Below are positions 1-9,195 of a stretch of DNA of 64,000 nt, piece after piece. Within the stretch, counting starts at the first letter, position 1, and each line of letters opens with the position of its first letter. The translations under genes and the position numbers were made by a program. Source of the DNA: an uncultured Muribaculaceae bacterium (GTDB lineage: Bacteria; Bacteroidota; Bacteroidia; Bacteroidales; Muribaculaceae); the NCBI GenBank assembly GCA_910578395.1, contig CAJTPZ010000001.1, positions 62,001-126,000 on the forward strand. The letters run 5' to 3'. The notes under the pieces were generated by a model. It had not been told where the DNA came from. It saw only the letters and a program-made list of their open reading frames with translations, and searched no databases.

Positions 1-1140
1 GCGGTCTTATATCAGAAATACATTGTAGGCCAAGATATCTATAACGGATTACAACGATTGTCAAACAGACTTTCATCACACAACTACAAATATTCACCCG
101 GACTCATCCTCGCTCCTATCATTACATGCTCGACCACTATCGGCTTGGGAGGATCAGCTGGATCCGAAGGGCCGATCGCCAGTTCCGGAGCTGCTATCGG
201 AAGCAATATCGCACAACTTTTTCGTTTCACTCCGGAGCGCATGAGGATATTGGTGGCATGCGGTGCCGGTGCAGGAATCTCAGCTATTTTCAAGGCTCCC
301 ATAGGAGGCGCACTCTTCATTCTTGAAATTTTCGCGATTTCTTTTGATGCAATAGGCTTTATAGCATTGTTTTCAGCGACAACAGCAGCAGCCCTCACCG
401 CATTTATTCTATCAGGGTGTACTCCCGATATCTCATTCAACACAGCCTCTACACTACATCTCGGTGACATCTGGATCACTGTCGCTGCCGGCTTATTTCT
501 GGGTCTCTACTCCACATATTATGCCTTCGTAATGCGTCGCATAGGCAAATTGTACGGCTACATTAAAAACCGTTGGATTAAATGTATCTGTTCCGGAATA
601 TCAGTAGGAATCCTGATTTTTTTATTTCCATCACTCTATGGAGAAGGGTATGAATCCATAGAGCGACTACTTGCCGATCTTCCACAGAAAATGACCCAGT
701 ATTCCTGGTTGTCGCCTCTTTTCAGCACCTATAATTCTTCTATAGGAACCATTCTGATTTTCGCATTAGCCATATTGATAATAAAACCTTTTGCCACAGC
801 ATCTACGATCAATGGAGGCGGAGTGGCCGGTGACTACACTCCATTACTCATGGTCGGCAGTATCGCCGGATTTTTATTCGCTACAGCAATCAATGCATTT
901 ACCGGTTTCCAGATTCCGGTTACCGACTTTGTGTTCTTAGGCATGACCGGTGTGATGGCAGGCGCCATAAAAGCACCTCTTATGGCAATGTTTCTTACAG
1001 TCGAGACAATATGCGTTCCGTCTCTCTTTCTTCCGGCAGCCACTGTTGCTACAGTATCATACCTGACACGACTTATTTTCAGTCATAACAGTACAAAAAC
1101 ACCTACAAGATTGCGAGACACAAAAAATATTTACAAATGA
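1..1140 (+). CDS. ClC-family chloride channel/antiporter, 5' end cut by window
   Basis: The reading frame is open from base 1, so the N-terminus lies outside the window. The membrane protein has the ClC signature: a Gly-rich GSEGP segment at bases 157-174, whose Glu (codon at 166-168) matches the gating/proton glutamate of the family, and a later GGGVAGDYTP segment near 820-845 matching the second anion-binding loop. The remaining sequence is a string of hydrophobic helices. It moves chloride, with or without proton exchange, across the inner membrane. No C-terminal CBS domains follow; the protein ends in a short charged tail. luxS starts 19 bases downstream, so the two may share a transcript. 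Family assignment is firm; channel versus exchanger mode is not decided. Confidence 0.9.
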   Translation, partial: AVLYQKYIVGQDIYNGLQRLSNRLSSHNYKYSPGLILAPIITCSTTIGLGGSAGSEGPIASSGAAIGSNIAQLFRFTPERMRILVACGAGAGISAIFKAPIGGALFILEIFAISFDAIGFIALFSATTAAALTAFILSGCTPDISFNTASTLHLGDIWITVAAGLFLGLYSTYYAFVMRRIGKLYGYIKNRWIKCICSGISVGILIFLFPSLYGEGYESIERLLADLPQKMTQYSWLSPLFSTYNSSIGTILIFALAILIIKPFATASTINGGGVAGDYTPLLMVGSIAGFLFATAINAFTGFQIPVTDFVFLGMTGVMAGAIKAPLMAMFLTVETICVPSLFLPAATVATVSYLTRLIFSHNSTKTPTRLRDTKNIYK

Positions 1141-1159
1141 CACCATACACGACAATATT

Positions 1160-1642
1160 ATGAAAAAAATCGCAAGCTTCACAATCGACCATAACCGTCT
1201 TCTACGAGGCATTTATGTCAGTCGACGCGACAAAACTGCATCTGGCGACATAATTACCACTTTTGACATACGCATGACCGAGCCAAATCGACAGCAGGCC
1301 CTTTCACCACAGGCTCTTCATGCTATGGAACATCTTGCCGCGACATATCTGCGCAACCGTCCCGACTGGAGCGATCGTATCGTATATTGGGGACCTATGG
1401 GTTGCTGTACCGGAAACTATCTGATTTTACAAGGCGAACTCGAGCCAGTTGATATTATCGAGCTGATGCATGACACCATGCACTTTGTAGCAAATTTTGA
1501 AGGAGAAATCCCCGGAGCTACACCACGCGACTGCGGAAACTACACATTCATGGATCTTGAAGAGGCTCGTAAAGCTGCCAGAATTTACCTGACCGAAATA
1601 CTCTCCAGCCCCAATCACGACAACCTCACTTACCCATCATAA
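1160..1642 (+). CDS. luxS: S-ribosylhomocysteine lyase
   Basis: A 160-residue LuxS, normal length. It cleaves S-ribosylhomocysteine to homocysteine and DPD, the AI-2 precursor, in the activated methyl cycle. The metal site is visible: His54 and His58 in HAMEH, and Cys125 in PRDCGNY. The catalytic Cys is Cys82 in GPMGCC. The segment GEIPGATPRDCGNY matches the family. It follows the ClC gene by 19 bases. Its last 17 bases overlap the 3' end of the convergent glycosyltransferase gene on the other strand. Pfs (SAH nucleosidase) is not in the window. A signalling role for AI-2 here is not shown by sequence; the metabolic role is certain. Confidence 0.96.
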   Translation: MKKIASFTIDHNRLLRGIYVSRRDKTASGDIITTFDIRMTEPNRQQALSPQALHAMEHLAATYLRNRPDWSDRIVYWGPMGCCTGNYLILQGELEPVDIIELMHDTMHFVANFEGEIPGATPRDCGNYTFMDLEEARKAARIYLTEILSSPNHDNLTYPS

Positions 1643-2642
1643 GATAAGTGCGGTGTCCATGCAGATAATACTCCGTCAATATATTCGGCACACCAGATTT
1701 CCTCAATAGATTTTCAACAGGGAAATCCTTATAAGCGTTTTTCATGCGTCGGTAATCGCAATGAGCTTTCATGACTGCCGATGCATGTTCCCATTTTCCC
1801 ATAAATATATATTGTCCCCATGCCAATGTGTCGAGCATACGGCGTTTGAGCAAAAAACGTGTCTTCCATCCGCCAGAAGGCAGATTTTTATGCAACATAA
1901 GCAGATTGTTGCGGAAATTCAAATATGTTTTCTTGGGAGATGATGCGTCGAGACTTGCACCTCCAAGATGAAACACAACCGAATCGGTCACACACACAAC
2001 CCTACGCCCTGTTAGCCTTAAACGCCAACACAGGTCAATTTCCTCCATGTGGGCAAAGAAAGATTCATCAAGACCGCCTGTTTTCAAATAAGCGTCTGTA
2101 TTTACCGCAAGACAGGCGCCTGATGCCCAATCCACATCCACAGGATCTTTAGAGTCATACTGCCCCTTATCCTCCTCTACACACCCCATCACACGCCCAC
2201 GGCAATATGGATAACCATTACGGTCCATACAGCCACCGGCAGCTCCGGCGTATTCAAACATTCCATAATTGCGCTCCGACCGTATCTTGGGTTGCGCGGC
2301 AACTATCCTGTCATCCGACAGCGCTTTTTTCAACGGCTCGACCCATCCGTCGTCCATCGGAGCTGCATCTGAATTCAATAGAATACTTATCCGGTATCCC
2401 CCTTCCTTAAGAGCACGATTGTATCCTGCCGCAAAACCGAGATTTTTTTCAAAAGCCATTATCCTGACTGTAGGATAATTTTCTCTTACCCATGCGAGCG
2501 ATTCATCAGTCGAGCCATTGTCAGCCACAACAACCTCCGCCTCTTCATTTGAAGTATGTCCGACAACTCTCGGAAGAAAACGGCGTAGAAGATCCACACC
2601 ATTCCAATTGAGTATTATAACACCGCAATCAGTATTCACCAT
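1626..2642 (-). CDS. GT2-family glycosyltransferase
   Basis: A 338-residue GT-A fold glycosyltransferase. The N-terminus has the GT2 pattern IILNWNG, then a VVADNGSTDES nucleotide-sugar segment and a LLNSDAAP segment in the place of the DxD metal motif. Later ASGACLAV and an acidic EEIDLCWRLR segment match the rhamnosyltransferase (WbbL/RfbF-like) branch of GT2. There is no signal peptide or clear membrane helix, so it probably works at the cytoplasmic face on lipid-linked or surface polysaccharide. It is the last gene of the minus-strand operon, and its start overlaps the end of mtaB by 7 bases. Donor and acceptor sugars cannot be told from the sequence. Confidence 0.88.
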   Translation of the reverse strand: MVNTDCGVIILNWNGVDLLRRFLPRVVGHTSNEEAEVVVADNGSTDESLAWVRENYPTVRIMAFEKNLGFAAGYNRALKEGGYRISILLNSDAAPMDDGWVEPLKKALSDDRIVAAQPKIRSERNYGMFEYAGAAGGCMDRNGYPYCRGRVMGCVEEDKGQYDSKDPVDVDWASGACLAVNTDAYLKTGGLDESFFAHMEEIDLCWRLRLTGRRVVCVTDSVVFHLGGASLDASSPKKTYLNFRNNLLMLHKNLPSGGWKTRFLLKRRMLDTLAWGQYIFMGKWEHASAVMKAHCDYRRMKNAYKDFPVENLLRKSGVPNILTEYYLHGHRTYLMMGK

Positions 2643-3967
2643 TCAGTTTTTCCTTTTACTATGGGGCTGTCATCATCCCATCTCACCTCTCCAAGTCGTA
2701 CATCGACTATTGTATTTGCCATAGATGCATCGGCGCCGGCAACCTCTACACGAAGGTAATTATCTGTGTATCCCACCATTCCACTCTCGTCGGCCGTAGG
2801 CTGTTCGAGCAGGACCTTCCGAGTCTTTCCTGTGCACCGTTGTGCAAAATCAAGATGACGCCTGTCAGAGATTGCTATCATATCACGTGTGCGTCGACGC
2901 AATTCATCCGGTCCGACAACAGGCAGAATTTCCAGAGCCTTTGTCCCCGGACGCTCACTATAGGGAAACACATGAAGTCTCGTTATGTCGAGCGATGATA
3001 TGAATTCTTTTGAGCTTTCAAAACGGGCATCAGTCTCACCACGCATACCCACTATGAGATCGACACCGATAAACGCCTGTGGCATGACGCGCCTTATATG
3101 TGCGATCCTGTCAGCGAACAACGCCCTGTCATAACGACGTCGCATCAGTTTTAGCATCTCGTCATCGCCACACTGCAGCGGGATGTGAAAATGAGGCATA
3201 AAACGTCGTGATCCGGCCGTAAATTCTATTATTTCATCAGTAAGAAGATCAGGCTCTATCGATGAAATACGATATCTTTCAATGCCGTCGACTTCGTCAA
3301 GTGCTTTGATCAGATCGATAAACCTGTCATTTCTTCCCCATCCGAAGTCTCCTATATTCACTCCGGTCAGCACTATTTCCTTGGCTCCTGCCAAAGCCGC
3401 TTCTCCGGCCTGCGCCACAAGTGACTCTATCGTACCAGACCTGCTACGTCCACGCGCCATAGGTATCGTACAATAACTGCAGAAACAATTGCATCCGTCC
3501 TGCACTTTAAGCATCCAGCGTGTTCTGTCGCCTCTTGAACATGATGGTACGAAACTCCTTATATCTTTTGCAGGTGTCACAACAAGCCTGTCTTTCCTGT
3601 CAGCAATCCAATTCAGAAGCATCAACGGAAGTTCTCCCTTGTGATCATTTCCGGCCACAATGTGCACACCTTCTATTCCGGCCACCTCTTCCGGTTTCAG
3701 CTGTGCATAACATCCGGTAGCCACAATCACAGCATCAGGCCAACGACGAGCCATAGACCTTATCATCTGTCGTCCTTTTTTATCGGCTACAGCAGTGACA
3801 CTGCATGTGTTAACGACAACGACATCCGGTGTTTCGTCTTCACAGGCTCTTCTTACTCCAAGTCTTTCAAGCTCTGTGGCTATTGTTGAAGTCTCGGCGA
3901 AATTAAGCTTACAGCCAAGTGTCACATACTTGGCTGTAAGTGTCTGGAATGTTTCGTTTGATATCAA
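2636..3967 (-). CDS. mtaB: tRNA (t6A37) C2-methylthiotransferase MtaB
   Basis: A 443-residue radical SAM methylthiotransferase. It converts t6A37 to ms2t6A37 in ANN-decoding tRNAs. The N-terminal UPF0004 domain provides Cys19, Cys55 and Cys86 for the auxiliary Fe4S4 cluster. The radical SAM motif CxxxCxxC is at Cys159, Cys163 and Cys166. The NTCSVTAVADKKGRQ segment is typical of MtaB rather than MiaB or RimO. A C-terminal TRAM-like region follows. It lies in an operon: its start overlaps the upstream membrane protein gene by 4 bases (ATGA), and its end overlaps the glycosyltransferase start by 7. Confidence 0.93.
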   Translation of the reverse strand: MISNETFQTLTAKYVTLGCKLNFAETSTIATELERLGVRRACEDETPDVVVVNTCSVTAVADKKGRQMIRSMARRWPDAVIVATGCYAQLKPEEVAGIEGVHIVAGNDHKGELPLMLLNWIADRKDRLVVTPAKDIRSFVPSCSRGDRTRWMLKVQDGCNCFCSYCTIPMARGRSRSGTIESLVAQAGEAALAGAKEIVLTGVNIGDFGWGRNDRFIDLIKALDEVDGIERYRISSIEPDLLTDEIIEFTAGSRRFMPHFHIPLQCGDDEMLKLMRRRYDRALFADRIAHIRRVMPQAFIGVDLIVGMRGETDARFESSKEFISSLDITRLHVFPYSERPGTKALEILPVVGPDELRRRTRDMIAISDRRHLDFAQRCTGKTRKVLLEQPTADESGMVGYTDNYLRVEVAGADASMANTIVDVRLGEVRWDDDSPIVKGKTEW

Positions 3968-4371
3968 TTTTTTGCTGACTCTTTTTTGACAACAAGAGGT
4001 ATCATAATCGAGGTATAGATCTGTATCGCACCTCCTGCGAGCGTAAACACAAGCCAGTCACGCATGATACTGGGCTGATAGAACATGAAAAATGTAGCCA
4101 CACAGAAAAACAATGCAGCCCATGACTCTATTCGATAAAGTCTTTTTAGTCTTAAAGCCTTTCCGGTGTATGGCGTAAAAATCCTGATTACCAGCAATAG
4201 CAGAGCTCCACAGCCATAGATCCAACGGTAAAGCGTCACATGACCGCCCATAAGCGGTGAAAGCGTACCGGCTACAATGAGAAGCATACCGACAGTCAGC
4301 CCCAATAAAGCAAGACGTCCCGGCTGCTTTCCTGTCACAGGATCAACACCTCTTTTTTCGTTATTATTCAT
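3964..4371 (-). CDS. Small conserved membrane protein, unknown function
   Basis: A 135-residue protein with a short charged N-terminus followed by about four hydrophobic segments (roughly residues 18-38, 46-64, 82-100 and 106-126) and a basic tail. No catalytic motif or named domain was recognised. It sits between the divIC-like gene (9-base gap) and mtaB (4-base overlap, suggesting translational coupling). The tight packing implies co-expression with the tRNA modification enzyme, but this does not establish a shared function. Confidence 0.8.
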   Translation of the reverse strand: MNNNEKRGVDPVTGKQPGRLALLGLTVGMLLIVAGTLSPLMGGHVTLYRWIYGCGALLLLVIRIFTPYTGKALRLKRLYRIESWAALFFCVATFFMFYQPSIMRDWLVFTLAGGAIQIYTSIMIPLVVKKESAKN

Positions 4372-4380
4372 GATTATCTT

Positions 4381-4680
4381 TCATCTTGTGAACACATACA
4401 CATCCTCATTCGGACGCTGCATATGATATTTCTCTCGCACTATACGTTCCAATGTGGCAGGATCCGACCCCAGGCGCTCGTTCAGACTGCGATAATGAGC
4501 CAAAGTATCCTCATGCATCGATATCTCGGCGTGCAGGCGTTCTATCTCTATGTCATACTCATAATACTTAGCAGCATTATTGTCGTTGAAACAGGTCAGA
4601 AACACCATCACTCCAATGGCTGTTATGAACGGCCACTTCAGATAGCGGCGTGACCACGTCAGTAACGGAGATGTTTTCAT
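4381..4680 (-). CDS. FtsB/DivIC-type septum formation initiator protein
   Basis: A 99-residue bitopic protein. One membrane helix at about residues 16-32 is followed by a charged coiled coil (about 40-72) and a conserved end with ERIVREKYHMQRPNEDVY, matching the DivIC/FtsB family. In the divisome such proteins bind FtsL and FtsQ and help activate septal peptidoglycan synthesis. Length is normal for the family. The gene starts 8 bases after the end of the secreted GH3 gene, an unusual partner for a division gene. Whether it is FtsB or DivIC by name is arbitrary in Bacteroidota. Confidence 0.88.
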   Translation of the reverse strand: MKTSPLLTWSRRYLKWPFITAIGVMVFLTCFNDNNAAKYYEYDIEIERLHAEISMHEDTLAHYRSLNERLGSDPATLERIVREKYHMQRPNEDVYVFTR

Positions 4681-4688
4681 TTAATTAC

Positions 4689-6977
4689 TTATTTTGCTAT
4701 ATCCTTTCTTTTAAGCACGTCATGGGTCTTACGCACAAGTGGATCAATATCAACAGACACCTCACCCCGTGGATCACGTGACGAAGCGGCAACGACAAAC
4801 TTATAGACTCCACCATCTGTCACCCACGCAACCTCATCCTCGTCATACGATGCGAGATCCGCCGGATTAACTGACATTGTAAGAGTCTGCGATGCTCCAG
4901 GCTGAAGAAGCCCGGTTTTTGCAAATGCCTTGAGCTCATGCACAGGTTTGTCAAGTTTACCTTTTGGCGCTTTCACATAAAGTTGAACAGACTCTTTTCC
5001 TGCAACTTTTCCGGTATTCTTCACATTTACCTCGACAACCACATTTTCTCCATCCCGTCTGACAACAGGAGCGCCATATTCAAATGTGGTATAGCTCAGT
5101 CCGTAACCAAACGGATAGCTAACATCAATACCCTCAGTATCAAACCATCGGTAACCCACATACACACCTTCGTCATATACTGTGTAATCCACATTCTTCA
5201 CATCATGCTTCAATCCGGTTTTAACAGACCATCGGCGATCGATTTTCTGATCTATCGGGAAGTTAAGCGAACTTTTATGGTCACTAAGTGTCACAGGCCA
5301 CGTATTTGGAAGTTTTCCAGACGGATTTGCATTACCCACAAGTATGTCGGCTACAGAGTTTCCACCTTCCTGCCCGGCTTGCCATGAAAGCAGGATAGCA
5401 TCAGGCATGTTTTTCCAGCTTTTTGTCTCGATAACACCTCCTACATTCAATACTACAGCGACTTTTTTCCCAGCCTCATGAAAAATGCGGGTTACATCCT
5501 TCATCAACTGATACTCGACATCCGACAAGAAGAAATCCGACGAGACCCGGTCGACATATTCTCCGGATATACGTCCGATTGTCACAATAGCCATATCATT
5601 ATTCTCTGCTGCATATTTGATTATAGCCGTATCAACAGGCATTTCACCAATACGCACCTGCTCACCTTGCTCCTGCGGCTTGCTGTAACCCGAATAAATA
5701 GCCTTGAGATTATCGTCTACAACAATATTCTGATTCTTCAGACCATCGAGCAGAGAAACCACATACGGGCGATTTATATCACCAGATCCAGTACCGCCTG
5801 AGAAGAAATTATAAGATACATTGCCAAAAAGTGCGACCTTTCGGTCACCAGACTTAAGCGGAAGAGTGCTATTGTCGTTTTTGAGAAGCACCATACCCTC
5901 GGTAGCCGATTGGCGTGTTACTGCGGCATGAGAGATCATATCAGGACTGTTGCTATATTTATAACCCTTAAATACAGGAGTCTTCACAATCAGTTCAAGT
6001 ATGCGCCTCACATTGCGGTCTACTATTTTCTCATCAAGCGTACCGTTTTTCACTCCGTCAATGATATCCTGGGCCTGCTCCTTTGTTCCAGGCTCAATCA
6101 TGTCGTTACCGGCAACCATCTGAGCCGCACCATCGGCACCGCCCCACCAGTCAGTCATAACAGTGCCTTTATAGCCCCACTCGTCACGAAGAATAGTGGT
6201 AATCAATTCATGACTCTCCGAGGCATACACATCGTTGATACGATTATATGAACTCATGATAGTCCATGGCTGGCTTTCACGTACTACGATCTCAAACGCT
6301 TTAAGGTATATTTCACGAAGAGCTCGCGGTGAGACCACCGCATTGTTATTCATGCGGTTTGTTTCCTGGTTGTTAACCGCAAAATGCTTGACAGAGGTAC
6401 CGATACCATTACTCTGTACTCCGTCCACATAAGCCACTGCCATTTTACCTGCGAGCACAGGATCTTCTGAAAAATACTCAAAATTGCGGCCACAGAGCGG
6501 ATGACGGTGAATATTTATCGCCGGAGCAAGAAGCACATCAGTACCATATTCCTTAGCTTCATTTCCAATCACCTCTCCAACACTTCTCACAAGATCGACA
6601 TCCCATGTCGAAGATAACAGACTTTCTATCGGGAAATGTGTACAGAACAAGCTGTCCTGACCGTCAACGGGCATAATACCGCAACCGGCAGGACCGTCGG
6701 AAAGCACTACTGCGGGAATGCCTACGCGAGGCACGGGATTTATACGTCCAGCCGCTCCGGGAACAATCTTCCACGACTCCTTTATATGTTGAGGAGCAGC
6801 GTCATCCTTGTAATACATACGTGAACCCACAATCAAATCCACCTTCTCCTCGATTGTCATGGACTTGATAACTTCGTCAATATTATCGACGCGAAGTTTT
6901 GGAGCTTTTCCAAATGCCGAAACCGGCGCAATCATAGCGACCGCTGCCAGACCTATAAAAAATTTTCTCACTTTCAA
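4689..6977 (-). CDS. Secreted glycoside hydrolase family 3 (beta-glycosidase)
   Basis: A 762-residue GH3 enzyme with a Sec signal peptide (about residues 1-23), the GH3 N-terminal barrel, the C-terminal sandwich, and a fibronectin III-like end domain. Visible markers are KHFAVNNQETNR in the barrel and VMTDWWGG, where Asp276 is the expected nucleophile. The architecture matches BglX-type beta-glucosidase/xylosidase, which releases terminal beta-linked sugars in the periplasm. Exact substrate is not determinable. No SusCD or other glycan gene adjoins it; instead it leads an operon with divIC, a membrane protein, mtaB and a GT2. Its promoter region lies in one copy of an 88-bp repeat also found before the gene at 14545-15828. 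Confidence 0.93.
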   Translation of the reverse strand: MKVRKFFIGLAAVAMIAPVSAFGKAPKLRVDNIDEVIKSMTIEEKVDLIVGSRMYYKDDAAPQHIKESWKIVPGAAGRINPVPRVGIPAVVLSDGPAGCGIMPVDGQDSLFCTHFPIESLLSSTWDVDLVRSVGEVIGNEAKEYGTDVLLAPAINIHRHPLCGRNFEYFSEDPVLAGKMAVAYVDGVQSNGIGTSVKHFAVNNQETNRMNNNAVVSPRALREIYLKAFEIVVRESQPWTIMSSYNRINDVYASESHELITTILRDEWGYKGTVMTDWWGGADGAAQMVAGNDMIEPGTKEQAQDIIDGVKNGTLDEKIVDRNVRRILELIVKTPVFKGYKYSNSPDMISHAAVTRQSATEGMVLLKNDNSTLPLKSGDRKVALFGNVSYNFFSGGTGSGDINRPYVVSLLDGLKNQNIVVDDNLKAIYSGYSKPQEQGEQVRIGEMPVDTAIIKYAAENNDMAIVTIGRISGEYVDRVSSDFFLSDVEYQLMKDVTRIFHEAGKKVAVVLNVGGVIETKSWKNMPDAILLSWQAGQEGGNSVADILVGNANPSGKLPNTWPVTLSDHKSSLNFPIDQKIDRRWSVKTGLKHDVKNVDYTVYDEGVYVGYRWFDTEGIDVSYPFGYGLSYTTFEYGAPVVRRDGENVVVEVNVKNTGKVAGKESVQLYVKAPKGKLDKPVHELKAFAKTGLLQPGASQTLTMSVNPADLASYDEDEVAWVTDGGVYKFVVAASSRDPRGEVSVDIDPLVRKTHDVLKRKDIAK

Positions 6978-7048
6978 ATTCAGGTTTATTGATTTATTAA
7001 GTTTACTGATCTTTTGGGGCAGACTAATGAGTCGCTTTAATACACACG

Positions 7049-7136
7049 CAAATATACGTAGAATATCCGATGAAAAGAATAGCGATCGTCATGCAAAGCG
7101 TGGTTCGCGGTGGCGAAGCCAGTTCTTTGAGTCAAA
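7049..7136 (-). repeat. 88-bp promoter-bearing repeat, copy A
   Basis: This block and the one at 15861-15948 align without gaps over 88 bases with 73 identities (83%). Each lies just upstream of a minus-strand gene for an exported protein, and each ends with the sequence TATATTTG on the minus strand (7049-7056 here), a good match to the Bacteroidetes -7 element. A second TATATTTG box lies at the other edge of this copy (7133-7140). The expected -33 TTTG is not evident. Both strands hold short reading frames, but mismatches show no third-position bias, so coding is unlikely. Confidence 0.7.
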
Positions 7137-7192
7137 TATAGTCAAAATATCCAATGGATATATATCAACGGACAGCCCCGCAATGGGATTTT

Positions 7193-7225
7193 TTTGCGAA
7201 AAAGGTGGAAAAATCAGTATCTTTG
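7193..7225 (+). promoter_or_regulatory. Promoter of prfB
   Basis: A TTTG at 7193-7196 and TATCTTTG at 7218-7225, 21 bases apart, match the Bacteroidetes housekeeping promoter. The -7 element lies about 26 bases before the prfB start codon. This likely drives the run prfB-argB-asd-antiporter-mscS. Confidence 0.65.
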
Positions 7226-7251
7226 TGACCATAATTGCTATCTGAAATCAC

Positions 7252-8367
7252 ATGATTACTCCCGACCAGCTTAAAGAAGTGCAGGAGCGCTCTGCTTCGC
7301 TGAAAAAATATCTCGACATTGACGGTAAGAAAATCCAGGTTGAGGAAGAAGAACTACGTACCCACGTACCAGATTTTTGGGAGCATCCAAAAGAAGCTCA
7401 GGTCCAGATGAAAAAAATCAAAGATCTGCAGCAATGGATAACGGGATATGCCGAAGTGCAAAAAGCGGCCGAAGAACTTACCATAGCCTGGGATTTTGTA
7501 AAAGAAGGCCTGATGGAAGAATCGGAAATCGATGTTCTGTATACCGATGCAATATCAAAAATCGAGAATCTTGAGTTCCGTAACATGCTCCGCCGAGAAG
7601 AAGACAAACTTGGAGTCGTTTTAAAAATCAACTCCGGAGCTGGAGGCACTGAAAGTCAGGACTGGGCCCAGATGCTTATGCGCATGTATCTGCGTTGGTG
7701 CGAGAAGAACGGGTACAAGACATCCATTTCCAACATTCTTGAAGGTGATGAGGCTGGAATAAAATCCTGCACTATAGAAGTCGAAGGCGATTTTGCCTAC
7801 GGTTATCTGAAAAGCGAGAATGGTGTGCACCGTCTTGTACGTGTGTCACCCTATAATGCTCAGGGAAAACGCATGACCTCATTTGCGTCTGTATTTGTAA
7901 CTCCTCTTGTCGACGATACCATTGAGGTAAAAGTCGAACAGGCACTTTTATCGTGGGACACTTTCCGTTCGGGCGGTGCCGGCGGACAGAACGTCAACAA
8001 AGTGGAATCGGGTGTCAGACTCAGATATCAGTATACCGACCCTTATACCGGTGAAAAAGAGGAGATCCTTATTGAGAATACCGAGACGCGCGACCAGCCA
8101 AAAAACAAAGAGAACGCCATGCGTCACCTCCGCTCTATCCTTTACGAGAAAGAGATGAAACATCGTCTGGAAGAGCAGGCCAAAATCGAGGCGGGAAAAA
8201 TGAAAATCGAATGGGGGTCACAGATACGCAGTTACGTTTTTGACGACCGACGCGTCAAAGATCACCGTACAGGCTTTCAGACCTCGGATGTAGGTGGTGT
8301 CATGGATGGTGAACTCGACGGTTTTATCAAGGCTTACCTCATGGAGTTTGCAGAAAAAGAAGACTGA
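7252..8367 (+). CDS. prfB: Peptide chain release factor 2, single uninterrupted frame
   Basis: A 371-residue class I release factor that ends translation at UGA and UAA. The peptidyl-transferase motif GGQ is at Gly244-Gln246. The stop-recognition loop reads Ser199-Pro200-Tyr201 in place of the enterobacterial SPF; together with TSFASVFV after it, this fits RF2 rather than RF1. In many bacteria prfB needs a +1 frameshift at a CTT TGA site near codon 25. Here the matching region reads KKYLDIDG in frame, with CTC GAC instead of CTT TGA, so autoregulation by frameshift is absent. The stop codon overlaps the argB start by one base (TGATG), implying coupling. Confidence 0.95.
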   Translation: MITPDQLKEVQERSASLKKYLDIDGKKIQVEEEELRTHVPDFWEHPKEAQVQMKKIKDLQQWITGYAEVQKAAEELTIAWDFVKEGLMEESEIDVLYTDAISKIENLEFRNMLRREEDKLGVVLKINSGAGGTESQDWAQMLMRMYLRWCEKNGYKTSISNILEGDEAGIKSCTIEVEGDFAYGYLKSENGVHRLVRVSPYNAQGKRMTSFASVFVTPLVDDTIEVKVEQALLSWDTFRSGGAGGQNVNKVESGVRLRYQYTDPYTGEKEEILIENTETRDQPKNKENAMRHLRSILYEKEMKHRLEEQAKIEAGKMKIEWGSQIRSYVFDDRRVKDHRTGFQTSDVGGVMDGELDGFIKAYLMEFAEKED

Positions 8368-9143
8368 TGAAACAATCTCTGAATATTGTAAAAGTCGGAG
8401 GTGCGATTCTTGAAGATAATGATTCATTAAAAGCATTCACCGATGCATTTGCCGAAATAAAAGGCGCAAAATTGCTCATACATGGCGGCGGCCGCTCTGC
8501 CACGCGCTTTGCATCGCGTCTCGGCATTGAGACTACCATGGTCAACGGACGACGAATCACAGACGATGCCATGCTTGAAGTGGTCACTATGGTTTATGGA
8601 GGAGATGTCAACCGCCGGCTTGTAGCGTCACTTCAGTCTTTATCATGCAATGCCATAGGACTTACCGGCGCCGATCTTAACCTCGTCACATCACGCCGCC
8701 GTCCACCTGTCGACGGTATCGACTACGGAAATGTAGGAGATGTCGTTTCCATCAATTCCAAGGCTTTCAAAGATCTTCTCTCTATAGGTGCCGTTCCCGT
8801 TATAGCGCCACTCACCCATGACATGAACGGGCACCTCCTAAACACCAACGCCGACACAATGGCAGGAGAGATCGCTTCGGGACTTGCAGAAATATTTGAT
8901 GTCACTCTCACTTTCTGTTTTGAAAAAAACGGTGTACTCTCCGACTCCGCCAATGACGATAGTGTCATACCGCTGATCGACCGGCAACTGTTTGCCCGGC
9001 TCCGAGAAGAAAAAGTAGTCGAAGGCGGCATGATTCCCAAACTCGACAATGCTTTCAAAGCGATCGATCGAGGTGTAAGACAAGTGAAGATAATTCACTA
9101 TAGCCGCATCTCCACACCAGGAGCCGGTACAACAATTGTGTAA
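8367..9143 (+). CDS. argB: Acetylglutamate kinase (possibly N-succinylglutamate kinase)
   Basis: A 258-residue amino acid kinase family protein. It phosphorylates the N-acylated glutamate side chain, the second step of arginine synthesis. Visible motifs are the N-terminal VKVGGAI with the phosphate-binding Lys, the HGGGRSAT substrate loop, [21 protein letters not shown], and the C-terminal [10 protein letters not shown]. Bacteroides fragilis is known to use N-succinyl rather than N-acetyl intermediates in this pathway (its ArgF' is a succinylornithine transcarbamylase), so the true substrate here may be N-succinylglutamate; the sequence alone does not settle this. It is coupled to prfB by a one-base overlap, and asd follows 52 bases later. 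Confidence 0.93.
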   Translation: MKQSLNIVKVGGAILEDNDSLKAFTDAFAEIKGAKLLIHGGGRSATRFASRLGIETTMVNGRRITDDAMLEVVTMVYGGDVNRRLVASLQSLSCNAIGLTGADLNLVTSRRRPPVDGIDYGNVGDVVSINSKAFKDLLSIGAVPVIAPLTHDMNGHLLNTNADTMAGEIASGLAEIFDVTLTFCFEKNGVLSDSANDDSVIPLIDRQLFARLREEKVVEGGMIPKLDNAFKAIDRGVRQVKIIHYSRISTPGAGTTIV

Positions 9144-9195
9144 TACACGATCAAGACTATACAATTTCAACAACAAGCAACCTTCTATCAAAACA

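Noticed and set aside
1626-1642. The 17-base overlap of luxS and the GT2 gene as a regulatory antisense pair
   Set aside because: Short convergent overlaps are common in compact genomes; nothing else points to regulation.
7070-7141. Short frame MKRIAIVMQ... inside repeat copy A, with a similar N-terminus in copy B
   Set aside because: It looks like the start of a glycosyltransferase, but it stops after 23 codons, and mismatches between copies are spread over all codon positions, so selection on protein is not supported.
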